This document shows positions 40,683-49,811 of a stretch of DNA of 64,000 bases, one piece after another. The notes under the pieces are model-generated. The model saw nothing but the letters and a program-made list of their open reading frames with translations, was not told the origin of the DNA and ran no database searches. Positions within the stretch are counted from its first letter, which is position 1. Every line of letters starts with the position of its first letter. This DNA comes from JACJXW01 sp964418125 (GTDB lineage: Bacteria > Bacteroidota > Bacteroidia > Chitinophagales > Saprospiraceae). Where the stretch lies: contig CAYQKY010000001.1 in the NCBI GenBank assembly GCA_964418125.1, positions 62,001-126,000 of the forward strand. The letters are read 5' to 3'. The position numbers and the translations under genes were made by a program.

Positions 40683-41444
40683 TTACTCCGTCAGCCGCTC
40701 CAGCAGTTCATCCTTCCGCGATTTGGACACCGGCACCTTCATCTGGTTGTCCATAACGATGTACCCGCCGTCACTGCGTATGTATTCCTTGACCTTCGAC
40801 AGGTTGATCAGGTGGGAATTGTGGGGGCGATAGAAATTGAAAGGAGTGAGCAGGTCTTCAAACTCCTTGAGTGTTTTGGAGATCAGTTTTTTACGGCCGC
40901 TGGCCAGGTAGATCATGGTGTAATTGCTGTCGGAGGAACAAAGTACGATCTCCTGCGGCTCGACGAATTCTATGCTCTCCCGTGTGGCAAGGGCGACCTT
41001 CCCGATCCGGCCTTCCTGCTCGGCCCCGACATTTTCCATTAGTCCCTGGAACTGTCCTTCGCGAACGCCGGGAGCCACGGCCCGCTTGCGAACAAACTTT
41101 TCTATGGCCTCCCTGAGGTCTTTATTCTGCACCGGTTTCAATAGATAATCGAGGGCGCTGGCCTTGATGGCCTGAATGCCGAACTGGTCATAAGCGGTGG
41201 CAAAAATGACGTCAAAAGACAGATCGGGCCCCAGTTCTTCCAACACGTCAAAGCCATTCAGCATGGGCATCTGAATGTCCAGAAAAAGCAGGTCCGGAGG
41301 GTTGCTTTTTAAATACTTTATGCCTTTTTGAGGATCGTCAAAGGTGGCGGCCACCTCTACTTCCGGGCAGTAGTTTTCCAGTTTCCACTGCAGCGTCTCG
41401 ATGCTGTGCATTTCGTCGTCCAGGATTACGGCTTTGATCTTCAT
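40683..41444 (-). CDS. LytTR-family response regulator
   Basis: 253 residues from the ATG at 41444 (MKIKAVILDDEMHS); the longer frame would overlap the kinase gene. The receiver domain has the acidic pair DDE, the phosphoacceptor aspartate in LLFLDIQMPMLNG, the threonine/alanine switch FATAYD and the lysine in LLKPVQ. The C-terminal half is a LytTR DNA-binding domain (FVEPQEIVLCSSDSNYTMIYL; FYRPHNSHLINLSKVKEYI). It lies 13 bp downstream of its sensor kinase and is its obvious partner. Confidence 0.93.
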   Translation of the reverse strand: MKIKAVILDDEMHSIETLQWKLENYCPEVEVAATFDDPQKGIKYLKSNPPDLLFLDIQMPMLNGFDVLEELGPDLSFDVIFATAYDQFGIQAIKASALDYLLKPVQNKDLREAIEKFVRKRAVAPGVREGQFQGLMENVGAEQEGRIGKVALATRESIEFVEPQEIVLCSSDSNYTMIYLASGRKKLISKTLKEFEDLLTPFNFYRPHNSHLINLSKVKEYIRSDGGYIVMDNQMKVPVSKSRKDELLERLTE

Positions 41445-41457
41445 GATGTCTGAGGTT

Positions 41458-44400
41458 TTATACCGGGATACACAACTCCACTCTCGTACCCAGGGAGTTC
41501 TGTTGGTCATCCTTCAGGTCGATGACCCGTACGCTGGTATTTGAATTGTACAATTTATTGATAATACTTATCCGGTCATTGGTAATGCGCATGCCGTAAG
41601 ACTGCTGGCCACGCAGCGGGCGTTTGGCCTTCAGCTCCCGGGCTTTTTCCCGCCCGATGCCATTGTCTTCAATGGCGCACTTCAGGAAACCATTTTCCCT
41701 GGATATGGAAAAGACGACCTTGCCCTGGCTCTTGTCTTCCTTATGCATCAGGCCGTGCCAGATGGCATTTTCGACATAAGGCTGGATGAGCATGGGGGGT
41801 ATATCGACAGAAGAAGGATCCACCCCTTCATCTATGCGGACCTCATAGGTGAATTTATCGCGAAAACGAAGGTTTTCCATCTGCAGATACAGTTCGATGG
41901 CTTCCAGCTCATCCTTAAGGCTGACATAATTGACGCGGGAGTTCTGCAGGATCAGCCGGATCAGCCGGGCGAAGTTATTGAGGTATTCGGAAGCTTTCCG
42001 GGTTTCATTCCTGATGATATAACTGTCAATAGAATTCAGGCAGTTGAACAGGAAATGAGGATTCATCTGAGCTCTCAGTGCCGACATCTCCATATCGGCC
42101 AGCCGCTTTTCAAATTCCGCCTTGAGCTTCTCTTCCTTTCGGATCTGCCTGATACGGTACCGGTACAGCCGGTATCCCAGCAGAATTAAAAGCGCCAGAG
42201 AACCGCCGATGAACCACCACCGCCCCCACCAGGGAGAAGCGATATATACCGGCAATTCGAAGAGGTTCTCATTCCAGACACCTTCGTTATTGGCCGCCTG
42301 TAGTTGAAAGAGATATTCTCCGCTGGGCACGTTCGTGTAATTGGCATTTCGCCGCCCCTTGGCCATGATCCAGTTTTCATCGAACCCTTTCAGCCTGTAG
42401 CGGTATTTGTTCTGCTTGCCGAAAGTAAACCCTCTGGCGGAAAAATCGAAGGAGAAGAAGTTTTGCCAGTGTTTGAGCCGGAGTTCTTTGATGAGTATTG
42501 GCCCGGCCTCGCCCTGAAAAGATTCCTCCAGCACATTGACGCCGGTAAGGTAAGGCTGCGGAGCTTCCCGGTTATACCGCAGCTCCCCGGGGTCGGCGAA
42601 AATGATCCGGTTTTTACCGCCAAAAACGAGGGCGCCGTCGGAGAGGATCTCAAAAGTGAGATAACCGGCTTTGTCTCCCCCGTATTTGAAATCGTATTGA
42701 GTGACGCTCAGATCTTCCCCATCGATATGGGTCAGCGCCTTTTCTCCGCACCCCCAGATATCCCCGTCCGGGCCGGCTCTCAAACTCCAGATCCCTTTCA
42801 CATATATGTTTGGCAGTTTGTTCATATCCCTCTGCCAAACCATCCCCTTTTCCGGGTGGGCTACCTCGGCGTAGCCGATAAGGCCATCCAGAGAATTCAT
42901 CCATACCCTGCCTTTTTTATCTTCCACCAGGTTATTGATGTGGGGAAAACACCGATCCGGATGCAGAGAATAATTGAACTGGATAAAGGTATCCTTAGCG
43001 CTGAGATAAACTCCGAAACCCTGCTCTCTTTTAAACCAGATATTGCCCCGGCTGTCTTCCATAAGGTAATCGAAACTCATGGAAAGCAGGTTGGGGGCCT
43101 GTGATCTGAGTTCCTCGCGGAATACGCGCCAACCGGTTCGGGGATCCCAGCGGCAGATGCCTTCGTCAAAAGTAGCCACCCATAGCCTCCCCCGGGTGTC
43201 CCATAACATGCAATGAAACCGCTTCAGCTTAAGAGGCGGCAGAGAGGGGAACGGGCGGAAAGACCTGTTTTCGGGATCGTAAAGGATGATCCCTCCAAAA
43301 TAACAAAGTGTCAGCTCTCCACCGGGGCTCCATTCGGCATGCCTGGTGTGCAGCAGCCCCTTGTCATCAAGCAGCGCATCGGGAGCTCGGGCGTTTTCCC
43401 AGCTCCGGCTTCTCCGGTTAAAATGAAAGACGCCCGGCGATGTTCTGGGTACAACGATCAGGCCGTCGGGCCGCTTCCATTCGACAATATTGAAAACCAA
43501 GCCGGCGCCGGGCTCTTCCAGGTGGCCGAAAGTATAAGCGTCAAATTGCTGAAGCAGGGGGTCGAAAACAAAGACGCCCTGGGCTGATTTGGCCCAGGCC
43601 CGGTGCTGCTCATCGGTAAACTCCACTCCGTAAGTAACTTCCTCACTATTCACCTTATGGAAAGTGGCCTCTTTTTTGCCGGAGTGGTATAGGGCAAGGC
43701 CCGAACTGGTTGTGACCCAAAACTCCTCTTCGCTCTTTTCCACCATCTTGTGCGTACCGCCCCGCATCACTGTTTCGCCGGAATGGCTTTTTACCTCCAT
43801 CATTTTCACGAACCGCCTTTCCGGGTCAAAGACAGTAAGGCCTCCACCCCAGTTTCCGGTGTAAACCAGCCCGTCGCTGTGATGGTACATGGTTTTGAAA
43901 ATGTTGCCCCAGCGCTTTTCAACAGGGATCTCCAGATTGAAAGCCAGCCATTCAACCTCATGGGTATATTTGTTGATCTCCAGAACGCCGGTTGAAGTGC
44001 CGGCCCAGATGATCGAATCATTGGAGCGGTGTTGTTCCAGGCTTAGTATGTTGTGAATGCTCTTGGGGTCCGGGAAAAACCTGGCCACCTCATTCTGGCT
44101 ACCCCTGTACATTTTGAAATCATCCAACTCCGGAAGATAACGGGCAACTCCCTGATAACGGGTGCCCACCCACAAGTCCCCGTTCCGGTCTTTCAGCAGG
44201 GAATGGATCTGCTGGCCGTCTACTCTTTGTATGGACTCCCGCCTGCCTTTTTCATCAAACTGATAATGGGTAAACTTTTCGGCCGCCAGGTTGAAGCGGG
44301 ATAGCCCGATATGCGTGCCGATCCACAGTTCGTGCGTATCGACAGCCATACACACCACCCGGTTGTCAATGATGGAGTTGGGATTGTCCGGATCATGCTG

Positions 44401-44625
44401 GTATACTTTAAACTGAGCGCCGTCGAACCGGCACAGGCCGTCGGTAGTACCGATCCATACAAACCCGTCTGGCCCTTTTTTTATGAACCGGATCACATTG
44501 CCGGGCAGGCCATCCTCATCAGTGAACTGCTCCGCTTTTTCAAATTTATACTGCGCCGCTCCCCTCGTCCCAAGGACAAGAAACGCCCAAAAGGCCAGCC
44601 CGTAAATAAGAGCTCTTCGACGCAT
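41458..44625 (-). CDS. LytS-type sensor kinase with Reg_prop beta-propeller and Y_Y_Y domain
   Basis: 1055 residues. Signal peptide, then a periplasmic region of two-component propeller repeats (GPDGFVWIGTTDGLCRFDG, DRNGDLWVGTRYQGVARYLP, DTRGRLWVATFDEGICRWDP and others) to about 700. A Y_Y_Y domain follows (YRYRLKGFDENWIMAKGRRNANYTNVPSGEY), then one membrane helix (WFIGGSLALLILLGYRLY). The cytoplasmic His_kinase domain has the phosphoacceptor histidine in QMNPHFLFNCLNSID, the N-box in PYVENAIWHGL and the G-box IEDNGIGREKA. Unlike hybrid HTCS proteins of Bacteroides it has no receiver or AraC domain; the regulator is separate. Ligand unknown; nearby genes give no glycan clue. Confidence 0.92.
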   Translation of the reverse strand: MRRRALIYGLAFWAFLVLGTRGAAQYKFEKAEQFTDEDGLPGNVIRFIKKGPDGFVWIGTTDGLCRFDGAQFKVYQHDPDNPNSIIDNRVVCMAVDTHELWIGTHIGLSRFNLAAEKFTHYQFDEKGRRESIQRVDGQQIHSLLKDRNGDLWVGTRYQGVARYLPELDDFKMYRGSQNEVARFFPDPKSIHNILSLEQHRSNDSIIWAGTSTGVLEINKYTHEVEWLAFNLEIPVEKRWGNIFKTMYHHSDGLVYTGNWGGGLTVFDPERRFVKMMEVKSHSGETVMRGGTHKMVEKSEEEFWVTTSSGLALYHSGKKEATFHKVNSEEVTYGVEFTDEQHRAWAKSAQGVFVFDPLLQQFDAYTFGHLEEPGAGLVFNIVEWKRPDGLIVVPRTSPGVFHFNRRSRSWENARAPDALLDDKGLLHTRHAEWSPGGELTLCYFGGIILYDPENRSFRPFPSLPPLKLKRFHCMLWDTRGRLWVATFDEGICRWDPRTGWRVFREELRSQAPNLLSMSFDYLMEDSRGNIWFKREQGFGVYLSAKDTFIQFNYSLHPDRCFPHINNLVEDKKGRVWMNSLDGLIGYAEVAHPEKGMVWQRDMNKLPNIYVKGIWSLRAGPDGDIWGCGEKALTHIDGEDLSVTQYDFKYGGDKAGYLTFEILSDGALVFGGKNRIIFADPGELRYNREAPQPYLTGVNVLEESFQGEAGPILIKELRLKHWQNFFSFDFSARGFTFGKQNKYRYRLKGFDENWIMAKGRRNANYTNVPSGEYLFQLQAANNEGVWNENLFELPVYIASPWWGRWWFIGGSLALLILLGYRLYRYRIRQIRKEEKLKAEFEKRLADMEMSALRAQMNPHFLFNCLNSIDSYIIRNETRKASEYLNNFARLIRLILQNSRVNYVSLKDELEAIELYLQMENLRFRDKFTYEVRIDEGVDPSSVDIPPMLIQPYVENAIWHGLMHKEDKSQGKVVFSISRENGFLKCAIEDNGIGREKARELKAKRPLRGQQSYGMRITNDRISIINKLYNSNTSVRVIDLKDDQQNSLGTRVELCIPV

Positions 44626-44641
44626 GGTGGGTGAGGTTGGC

Positions 44642-44702
44642 GGCCCGGCTTAACCGGTTTTTCTGAAAGGCGGCCGCCGGCAAAAACCGGTTAAGCCGGG
44701 CC
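44642..44702. terminator. strong hairpin between the decarboxylase and the sensor-kinase gene
   Basis: Perfect 21-bp arms: 44642-44662 begins GGCCCGGCTTAACCGG and ends in five T, and 44682-44702 is its exact complement. The loop is 19 nt and also GC-rich. It directly follows the decarboxylase stop and ends 17 bp before the kinase ATG, so it separates two genes that run in the same direction. Confidence 0.8.
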
Positions 44703-44708
44703 CGATAA

Positions 44709-46088
44709 CTAATACCCTACTAATTTAAAACTTTTTTCCTGCTTTGCAATGCGCACCATCGCATCGGCACAGGCTTCGACGTCCTCTTCCGTGGTCGCCC
44801 AGGAGGATATGCTGATGCGCATTACGTGGCGGCCCTGCCAGGTGGTGCTGCCGCACCAGCAGGTGCCTTCCTTCTGCAGTTCATTGATCACGCGGCGGGT
44901 CAGCTCGTCGTTGCCAAACGAAACCAGCACCTGATTGAGATTGACTTCATTGAGCACTTCAAAACCGGCGCGCTTCAGCCTTTTGGCAAAAAGAGCGGCG
45001 TGGCGGCAGGAGCGCTCGACCAGTTCGGCCACTCCGGCCTTGCCCAGGGCATAGAGGGCGGCCCAGGCTTCGGCGCCCCTCGCCCGCCGCGACATTTCCG
45101 GCGTGAAGGCATAGGGCTCCCGCTCTTCCTGCGGGGGAATGTAAGCGGCGTTGATCGACATGGCCGCCCGCAGGTATTCCGGATCCCGGCAGATGACCAC
45201 CCCGCTGTCGTAGGGCACGTTGAGCCACTTGTGCAGGTCGGTCGCCCAGGAATCGGCCAGATTATACCCTTTCAGCTGATGGGCAAGCTGCGGCGAGGCG
45301 GCGCCCCAGAGGCCGAAAGCCCCATCGATATGGACCCACGCGCCCCGGGCCTGCGCCATGCGGCATATCTCGTACAGCGGGTCAATAGCCCCGGAATTGA
45401 CGTTGCCCGCCTGCAGGCAGACGATGGTCATATCATCCAGAGGGGGCAGTTCATCCGGCAGCATCTCCCCTTCGCTGTTGATCGGTACCCGGATCACCCG
45501 CTCGCTGCCGAAGCCCAGCAGGGAAAGGGCCTTGAGCGGGCTCACATGAGCCTCTTCTCCTACAACCACCTTTATCTCCGGCGCCCCGTAGAGCCCCTGC
45601 GCTTCGACATTCCACCCTTTGCGTTTCAGCAATGCATGGCGGGCGGCCGCCAGCCCGCAGAAGTTGGCCATGGTAGCGCCGGTGACGAAGCCCACCCCCG
45701 ACTGCGGAGGCAGGGCCAGCACTTCCAGCAACCACTGCGCCGCCACTTCCTCCAGCTTTGCGGCAAGGGGAGAGGTGACCTTCAGGCCTGCATTCTGGTC
45801 CCAGGCGCCAGCCAGCCAGTTGGCGGCAACGGCAACGGGAAGGCTTCCGCCAATGACGAACCCGAAATACCGCCCGCCGGCATTCCCTACCGCCGCCGGA
45901 GAGCCCACCTCGTCGAGCAGGCGAATAACTTCCTCCGGATCGGTAGGCCCATCGGGAAGCTGGAAACCCAGGCGGCTCAGTTCTTTGATGACACCGGGAG
46001 CAGGAAAAGGCCGCCGCTCGGGCTGGCCTTCCAGATAAGTGATGCCCTGACGGGCGGCAAATTCCAATAGCGCTTTCGTTGTTTTCAT
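44709..46088 (-). CDS. PLP-dependent group II decarboxylase-like enzyme
   Basis: 459-residue fold-type I PLP enzyme of the aromatic-L-amino-acid/glutamate decarboxylase group. The PLP lysine is in SWATDLHKWLNVPYDSG, the cofactor aspartate in AWVHIDGAFGLWG, and the ring-stacking histidine in VVGEEAHVSPLKAL. GFVTGATMANFCGLAAARHALL is a family stretch. Such enzymes decarboxylate or deaminate aromatic amino acids, glutamate or aspartate; the substrate cannot be read from sequence. It is transcribed alone, ended by the hairpin at 44642, and faces a divergent nitrilase gene. Confidence 0.85.
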   Translation of the reverse strand: MKTTKALLEFAARQGITYLEGQPERRPFPAPGVIKELSRLGFQLPDGPTDPEEVIRLLDEVGSPAAVGNAGGRYFGFVIGGSLPVAVAANWLAGAWDQNAGLKVTSPLAAKLEEVAAQWLLEVLALPPQSGVGFVTGATMANFCGLAAARHALLKRKGWNVEAQGLYGAPEIKVVVGEEAHVSPLKALSLLGFGSERVIRVPINSEGEMLPDELPPLDDMTIVCLQAGNVNSGAIDPLYEICRMAQARGAWVHIDGAFGLWGAASPQLAHQLKGYNLADSWATDLHKWLNVPYDSGVVICRDPEYLRAAMSINAAYIPPQEEREPYAFTPEMSRRARGAEAWAALYALGKAGVAELVERSCRHAALFAKRLKRAGFEVLNEVNLNQVLVSFGNDELTRRVINELQKEGTCWCGSTTWQGRHVMRISISSWATTEEDVEACADAMVRIAKQEKSFKLVGY

Positions 46089-46454
46089 TTCTGGTTGTTT
46101 TTAAGGCCATCAATTTAGGCAGCCCATCGATAAAAAGCGCCTGCTCTTTATTCCGGGGTAGGCTCTTTTTATTGGATGAGCGATTTGCCTGAGAAGCAGG
46201 AGTATTTTCGTGGACGTATACACAAGAAATGATTTTGTCTCTTTCTTTTTGCGCCCTGCATTGTTGTTGTGCATGGCCTTCATTAAATTGTGCTACTATA
46301 CTCCCCGGAATTGCCCCCGGATGCGCTTTTGCATCAGACAGGCCGGCCTCGTAAGCGGCGAGGGAGGAGAGAGGGGATAAATGCAAAAGGAGGGGGGCGT
46401 TATTATTATGCCACAACTGCTCCGAAGTGTAATATTTAAACAAGTTCTAAATCA
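46089..46454. other. divergent intergenic region, decarboxylase / nitrilase
   Basis: 366 bp without a convincing gene. Both genes start at its ends, so it holds two promoters. Composition changes from the GC-rich chromosomal type to AT-rich close to 46390, which marks the likely left edge of the nitrilase import. Confidence 0.5.
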
Positions 46455-47402
46455 ATGGCAAATATGAAATTAGCAGTTGCTCAATTTGAACCAAAAGATG
46501 GAAATAAGGCCTACAATTTGTCGGTAATTGAAAATTTGGCAAAAAAGGCCAAAAGTAAAGGTGCAGATGTGATTAGCTTCCACGAAATGTCTATAACCGC
46601 TTACACGTTTACAAAAGATTTGAATTACGAAGAAATTACTGATTTAGCAGAAGAAGTGCCAAATGGAAAAAGTATACAACAACTGCTGAAGATTTCAGAA
46701 GAAAATCAAATCGCTATTCTTGCAGGCTTAGTGGAGAAAGAAAAAAATGAAATATTCAATACTTATGTATGTGCAAATAAGGGAGAAATAGTGGCTAAAT
46801 TCAGAAAATTGCATCCATTTATCAGTAAATATTTGGCAGCAGGAAGCAAGTATGAAGTGTTTGATTTAATGGGATGGAAATGTGGCATCCTGATCTGCTA
46901 TGACAATAACATAATAGAAAATGTACGGGCAACAACTTTATTAGGAGCAGAATTAATTTTTGCTCCACATGTAACTGGTTGCACCCCATCGGCAATGCCG
47001 GGAAGAGATTATGTAGACGATAAATATTGGCAGAATAGAGATATCGACCCCGTATCTTTACGTTTAGAATTTGATGGCCCGAAAGGAAGAAGATGGTTAA
47101 TGCGTTGGTTACCTGCCAGGGCATATGATAATGGAGTATATTATGCCTTCACTAACCCAATAGGATATGATGGGGAACATTTAAAAAATGGAAATTCGAT
47201 GATTATTGATCCCTTTGGTGAAGTCCTGAGTGAAATTAAATCATTTGATGATGAAATTGCAATTGCAACACTTACAAAAGAAAAGATTCCACTTGCCGGA
47301 GGATTTAGATACATGAATGCCAGACGGCCAGAACTTTATAAAGACATAATCGGTAAAGAACATTCTCCTGAATTTAAACCTGTGTGGATGAAAGAAAAAT
47401 AA
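46455..47402 (+). CDS. carbon-nitrogen hydrolase (nitrilase superfamily), AT-rich
   Basis: 315 residues with the full catalytic triad of amidases and N-carbamoyl hydrolases: Glu in VISFHEMSITAY, Lys in AKFRKLHPFIS, and Cys in CGILICYDNN. A second conserved Glu region (GVYYAFTNPIGYDGEHLKNGNSMIIDPFGEVL) supports the family. Cytoplasmic. The gene is much more AT-rich than both neighbours and uses A/T-ending codons heavily (AAA, GAA, TTA), so it was probably acquired from a low-GC donor. Likely substrate an amide or carbamoyl amine; not known. Confidence 0.88.
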   Translation: MANMKLAVAQFEPKDGNKAYNLSVIENLAKKAKSKGADVISFHEMSITAYTFTKDLNYEEITDLAEEVPNGKSIQQLLKISEENQIAILAGLVEKEKNEIFNTYVCANKGEIVAKFRKLHPFISKYLAAGSKYEVFDLMGWKCGILICYDNNIIENVRATTLLGAELIFAPHVTGCTPSAMPGRDYVDDKYWQNRDIDPVSLRLEFDGPKGRRWLMRWLPARAYDNGVYYAFTNPIGYDGEHLKNGNSMIIDPFGEVLSEIKSFDDEIAIATLTKEKIPLAGGFRYMNARRPELYKDIIGKEHSPEFKPVWMKEK

Positions 47403-47428
47403 AGCCTGTGCCTGCAAATCAATAATCT

Positions 47429-48055
47429 ATGCTGACCTCCTCCCTCTACGTCCTCACCGTTCTCTGCCTGCTCGTCGTACTATCGGAATGGCTGGTGCGC
47501 AACACCGCCCTTCGCGGGCTGGGCGCCGCCCTGCTGGTCATCGTTCTGACTGCAGTAGTGGCCAACATCGGCATCCTGCCGGCCGGGTCTTCGGAAGAGC
47601 AGCCCGTACCCGCCTAACCCTCAATCATCATCATCACTATTTTTGCGCTCCTCATTGCCCAGTTCCCCATCGCCAAAAGGCTGAAAGGCGCCCAGGCGCT
47701 GGGCATGTTCTCCGTATACCTTTTCCTGGCGGTGATCGGCGCCTTCTGCGACATACAAGCCCTTCAGAGCCTGGGCTTTCTGGGCCTGGCGCTTTTCGGC
47801 TTTGCCCTCACCACCGTTCTCGTCCACGGGCTGGCCACTTTCGGTGCCGCCCGCCTGATGAAAATAGACCTGGACATGGCGGCCGTAGCTTCTCAGGCCA
47901 ATGTCGGCGGAGGCACCTCGGCGCTGGCCCTGGCGCGCAGCATCGGGCGTAATGACCTGGTATTGCCCGCAGTCCTGCTGGGTTCCCTGGGCAATGCCCT
48001 CGGCACCTTCCTGGGGTTCTGGGCAGCGGGGCAGTTGCTGCCGGGGCTGGGGTGA
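47429..48055 (+). pseudogene. DUF819-family membrane protein remnant with in-frame stop and central deletion
   Basis: The first 62 codons (LYVLTVLCLLVVLSEWLV, GAALLVIVLTAVVANIGILP) match the start of DUF819 permease-like proteins. TAA follows at 47615-47617. The same frame then continues without a stop for 145 codons: FALLIAQFPIAKRL, AVIGAFCDIQALQSL, ASQANVGGGTSALALA and LGNALGTFLGFWAAG, the C-terminal signature of the family. About 200 residues usual in the middle are missing. The second part could be made alone from ATG 47705 (116 residues). A decayed gene is the simplest reading; two interacting half-proteins are the alternative. Confidence 0.6.
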
Positions 48056-48407
48056 ACGAAGTCGGAAATGGGAAGGCGGAAGGCGGAACGGGTGCCTGAA
48101 AGGGCGCCTTGATGCCTTCAAACTTCTTGGACTTTGGACGTTCTGAAAAATGCCTTTTGATGCCTTCCGTTAAGTCGGACACGAGCGAAGCGACTGACGG
48201 ACTAAAATGGGCGTTCGACGCTCATCCTCAGCTCAATTCCGACTTCCGACTTCGCACTTCCGACTTTTAGTTCCCCCCTGCACCTCAATGCCTTCCTGCT
48301 TCCCACTTCCCCCTGACCAAAGTCAACTTTTTTCCTGACCCTTATCATTTCCCTCCTGCGGCCAATCGATTAACTTATTGGGTTGAAAGAGATTAAACCG
48401 CAATATT
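48056..48407. other. 352-bp non-coding stretch with repeated GTCGGA words
   Basis: No gene seen. It contains GAAGTCGGAAATGGGAAGGCGG near its start and several reverse-complement words (CCGACTTCCGACTTCGCAC, CTTCCGACTTTTAG) near 48235-48270, so a long imperfect stem can form. A CTTGATGCCTTCAAACTTC-like word occurs twice in altered form. It separates the DUF819 remnant from the small membrane gene. Confidence 0.5.
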
Positions 48408-48629
48408 ATGTTCAAATTAAGGATCCATATCCTGATCCTGCGGTATTACCTGATGATGCTGATCACCATCATTGCCGTTTCCACCCATCAGATGTGGCTG
48501 GTCCCGGTGGTAATGGCAATAGCCATCAGCGCTGTCCTGGGATACCGCTTTGGAGGAGATAGCGAAGAAGAGGCCAAGATGGTCCGCATGAAAGCTTCGC
48601 CGGAGAAAACGGCGCGAAAAGCAGGTTGA
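48408..48629 (+). CDS. small two-helix membrane protein
   Basis: 73 residues, not recognised. Two adjacent hydrophobic segments (ILRYYLMMLITIIAVST and LVPVVMAIAISAVLGYRF) are followed by a short charged cytoplasmic tail (GGDSEEEAKMVRMKASPEK). The ATG follows an AT-rich leader. It is 120 bp upstream of the amrS start and could belong to the same transcript. Size and simple pattern make function unassignable. Confidence 0.6.
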   Translation: MFKLRIHILILRYYLMMLITIIAVSTHQMWLVPVVMAIAISAVLGYRFGGDSEEEAKMVRMKASPEKTARKAG

Positions 48630-48749
48630 TCATTTTCCTGCCTTTTTGTCCCGGCATCCTCTGTTCCAAAGAGAAGGAAGGGGTTTTTCATTTTAAGAGC
48701 ATGTTTGGAGGCCGATCTTTGGGCTAATTGCCAACTCAACCGCCATCCC

Positions 48750-49811
48750 ATGTACGAGGCCATTCTATACGAACCCATGGAGAAGAAGGCCGTCCGCTGT
48801 ACGGCCTGTAAAATCCGTTGTGTGGTCAAACCGGGAGGGGCGGGCGTTTGCGGCGTGCGCCAGAACAAGGACGGCAAGCTCTATCTCCTCGTCTACGGGA
48901 AAGCCTCAGCCGTCAATATCGACCCCATCGAAAAGAAACCCTTGTATCACTTCCTGCCGGGCTCCCGGATCTTTTCCATTGGCACTATCGGCTGCAACTT
49001 CGCCTGCAGTTTCTGCCAGAACTGGGATCTCTCCCAGCTCGCCCGCACCCTGCGGGAAAAACTGATGAAAGGGAAACACATTGAAGACATCGAACTGGAA
49101 GTAGGCCAGTACGGCTATGAGCTGCCTCCTGAAAAAGTAGTGAGCCTGTGCCTGGAGAAAAAAGTGCCATCCATCGCTTATACCTACAACGAACCCGTCA
49201 TCTTTTTCGAATACCTGCACGACGCCTCCACACTGGCCCGACGGCATGGCATCCGCACCGTTTTCGTCAGCAACGGCTACGAATCGGAGGAAGCGCTGGA
49301 TGCTGCCGCCGGCTACCTCGACGCCATGAACATCGACCTGAAGTCTTTCCGGGACAAGTTCTATAAAAAACTCTGCAAGGCCAGGCTGCAGCCGGTACTG
49401 GACACCATCCGGGACGTATACAAAAGAGGCATCTGGATGGAAATTACTACCCTGGTGATCCCCGGACAGAACGATTCGGAGGCCGAACTCAGGGATATTG
49501 CAGGCTTCATCGCCTCGATCGATAACAACATCCCGTGGCATATCTCGGCTTTCCACCCCGCCTACCAGATGAAGGACACCCCCAACACCAGCCGGGCGGT
49601 CCTCGAAAATGCTTATGACATTGGCCTTGAGGCCGGATTGAAATTCATCTATGTAGGCAATATTCAGGACGATGACAGGTCGACGACCTACTGCCCCAAC
49701 TGCGGGGCGGCGCTGATCCGGCGGACGGGATACCGCACCTGGATGGAGAACACATTCCGCAACGGGGCCTGCACCCGCTGCAAAACCCAAATCCCGGGCG
49801 TATGGCAGTGA
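48750..49811 (+). CDS. amrS: AmmeMemoRadiSam-system radical SAM enzyme
   Basis: 353 residues from the ATG at 48750 (MYEAILYEPMEKKAVRC), chosen because earlier codons add an atypical head. The N-terminus holds a CxxCxxxC-type cysteine set (RCTACKIRCVVKPGGAGVCGVR). The radical SAM motif is GCNFACSFCQNWDLS. C-terminal cysteines (YCPNCGAALI, ACTRCKTQ) form a zinc-ribbon-like tail. It resembles glycyl-radical-enzyme activators but belongs to the AmmeMemoRadiSam set whose product is unknown. It overlaps the Memo gene by 10 bp. The AMMECR1 partner is not adjacent. Confidence 0.9.
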   Translation: MYEAILYEPMEKKAVRCTACKIRCVVKPGGAGVCGVRQNKDGKLYLLVYGKASAVNIDPIEKKPLYHFLPGSRIFSIGTIGCNFACSFCQNWDLSQLARTLREKLMKGKHIEDIELEVGQYGYELPPEKVVSLCLEKKVPSIAYTYNEPVIFFEYLHDASTLARRHGIRTVFVSNGYESEEALDAAAGYLDAMNIDLKSFRDKFYKKLCKARLQPVLDTIRDVYKRGIWMEITTLVIPGQNDSEAELRDIAGFIASIDNNIPWHISAFHPAYQMKDTPNTSRAVLENAYDIGLEAGLKFIYVGNIQDDDRSTTYCPNCGAALIRRTGYRTWMENTFRNGACTRCKTQIPGVWQ

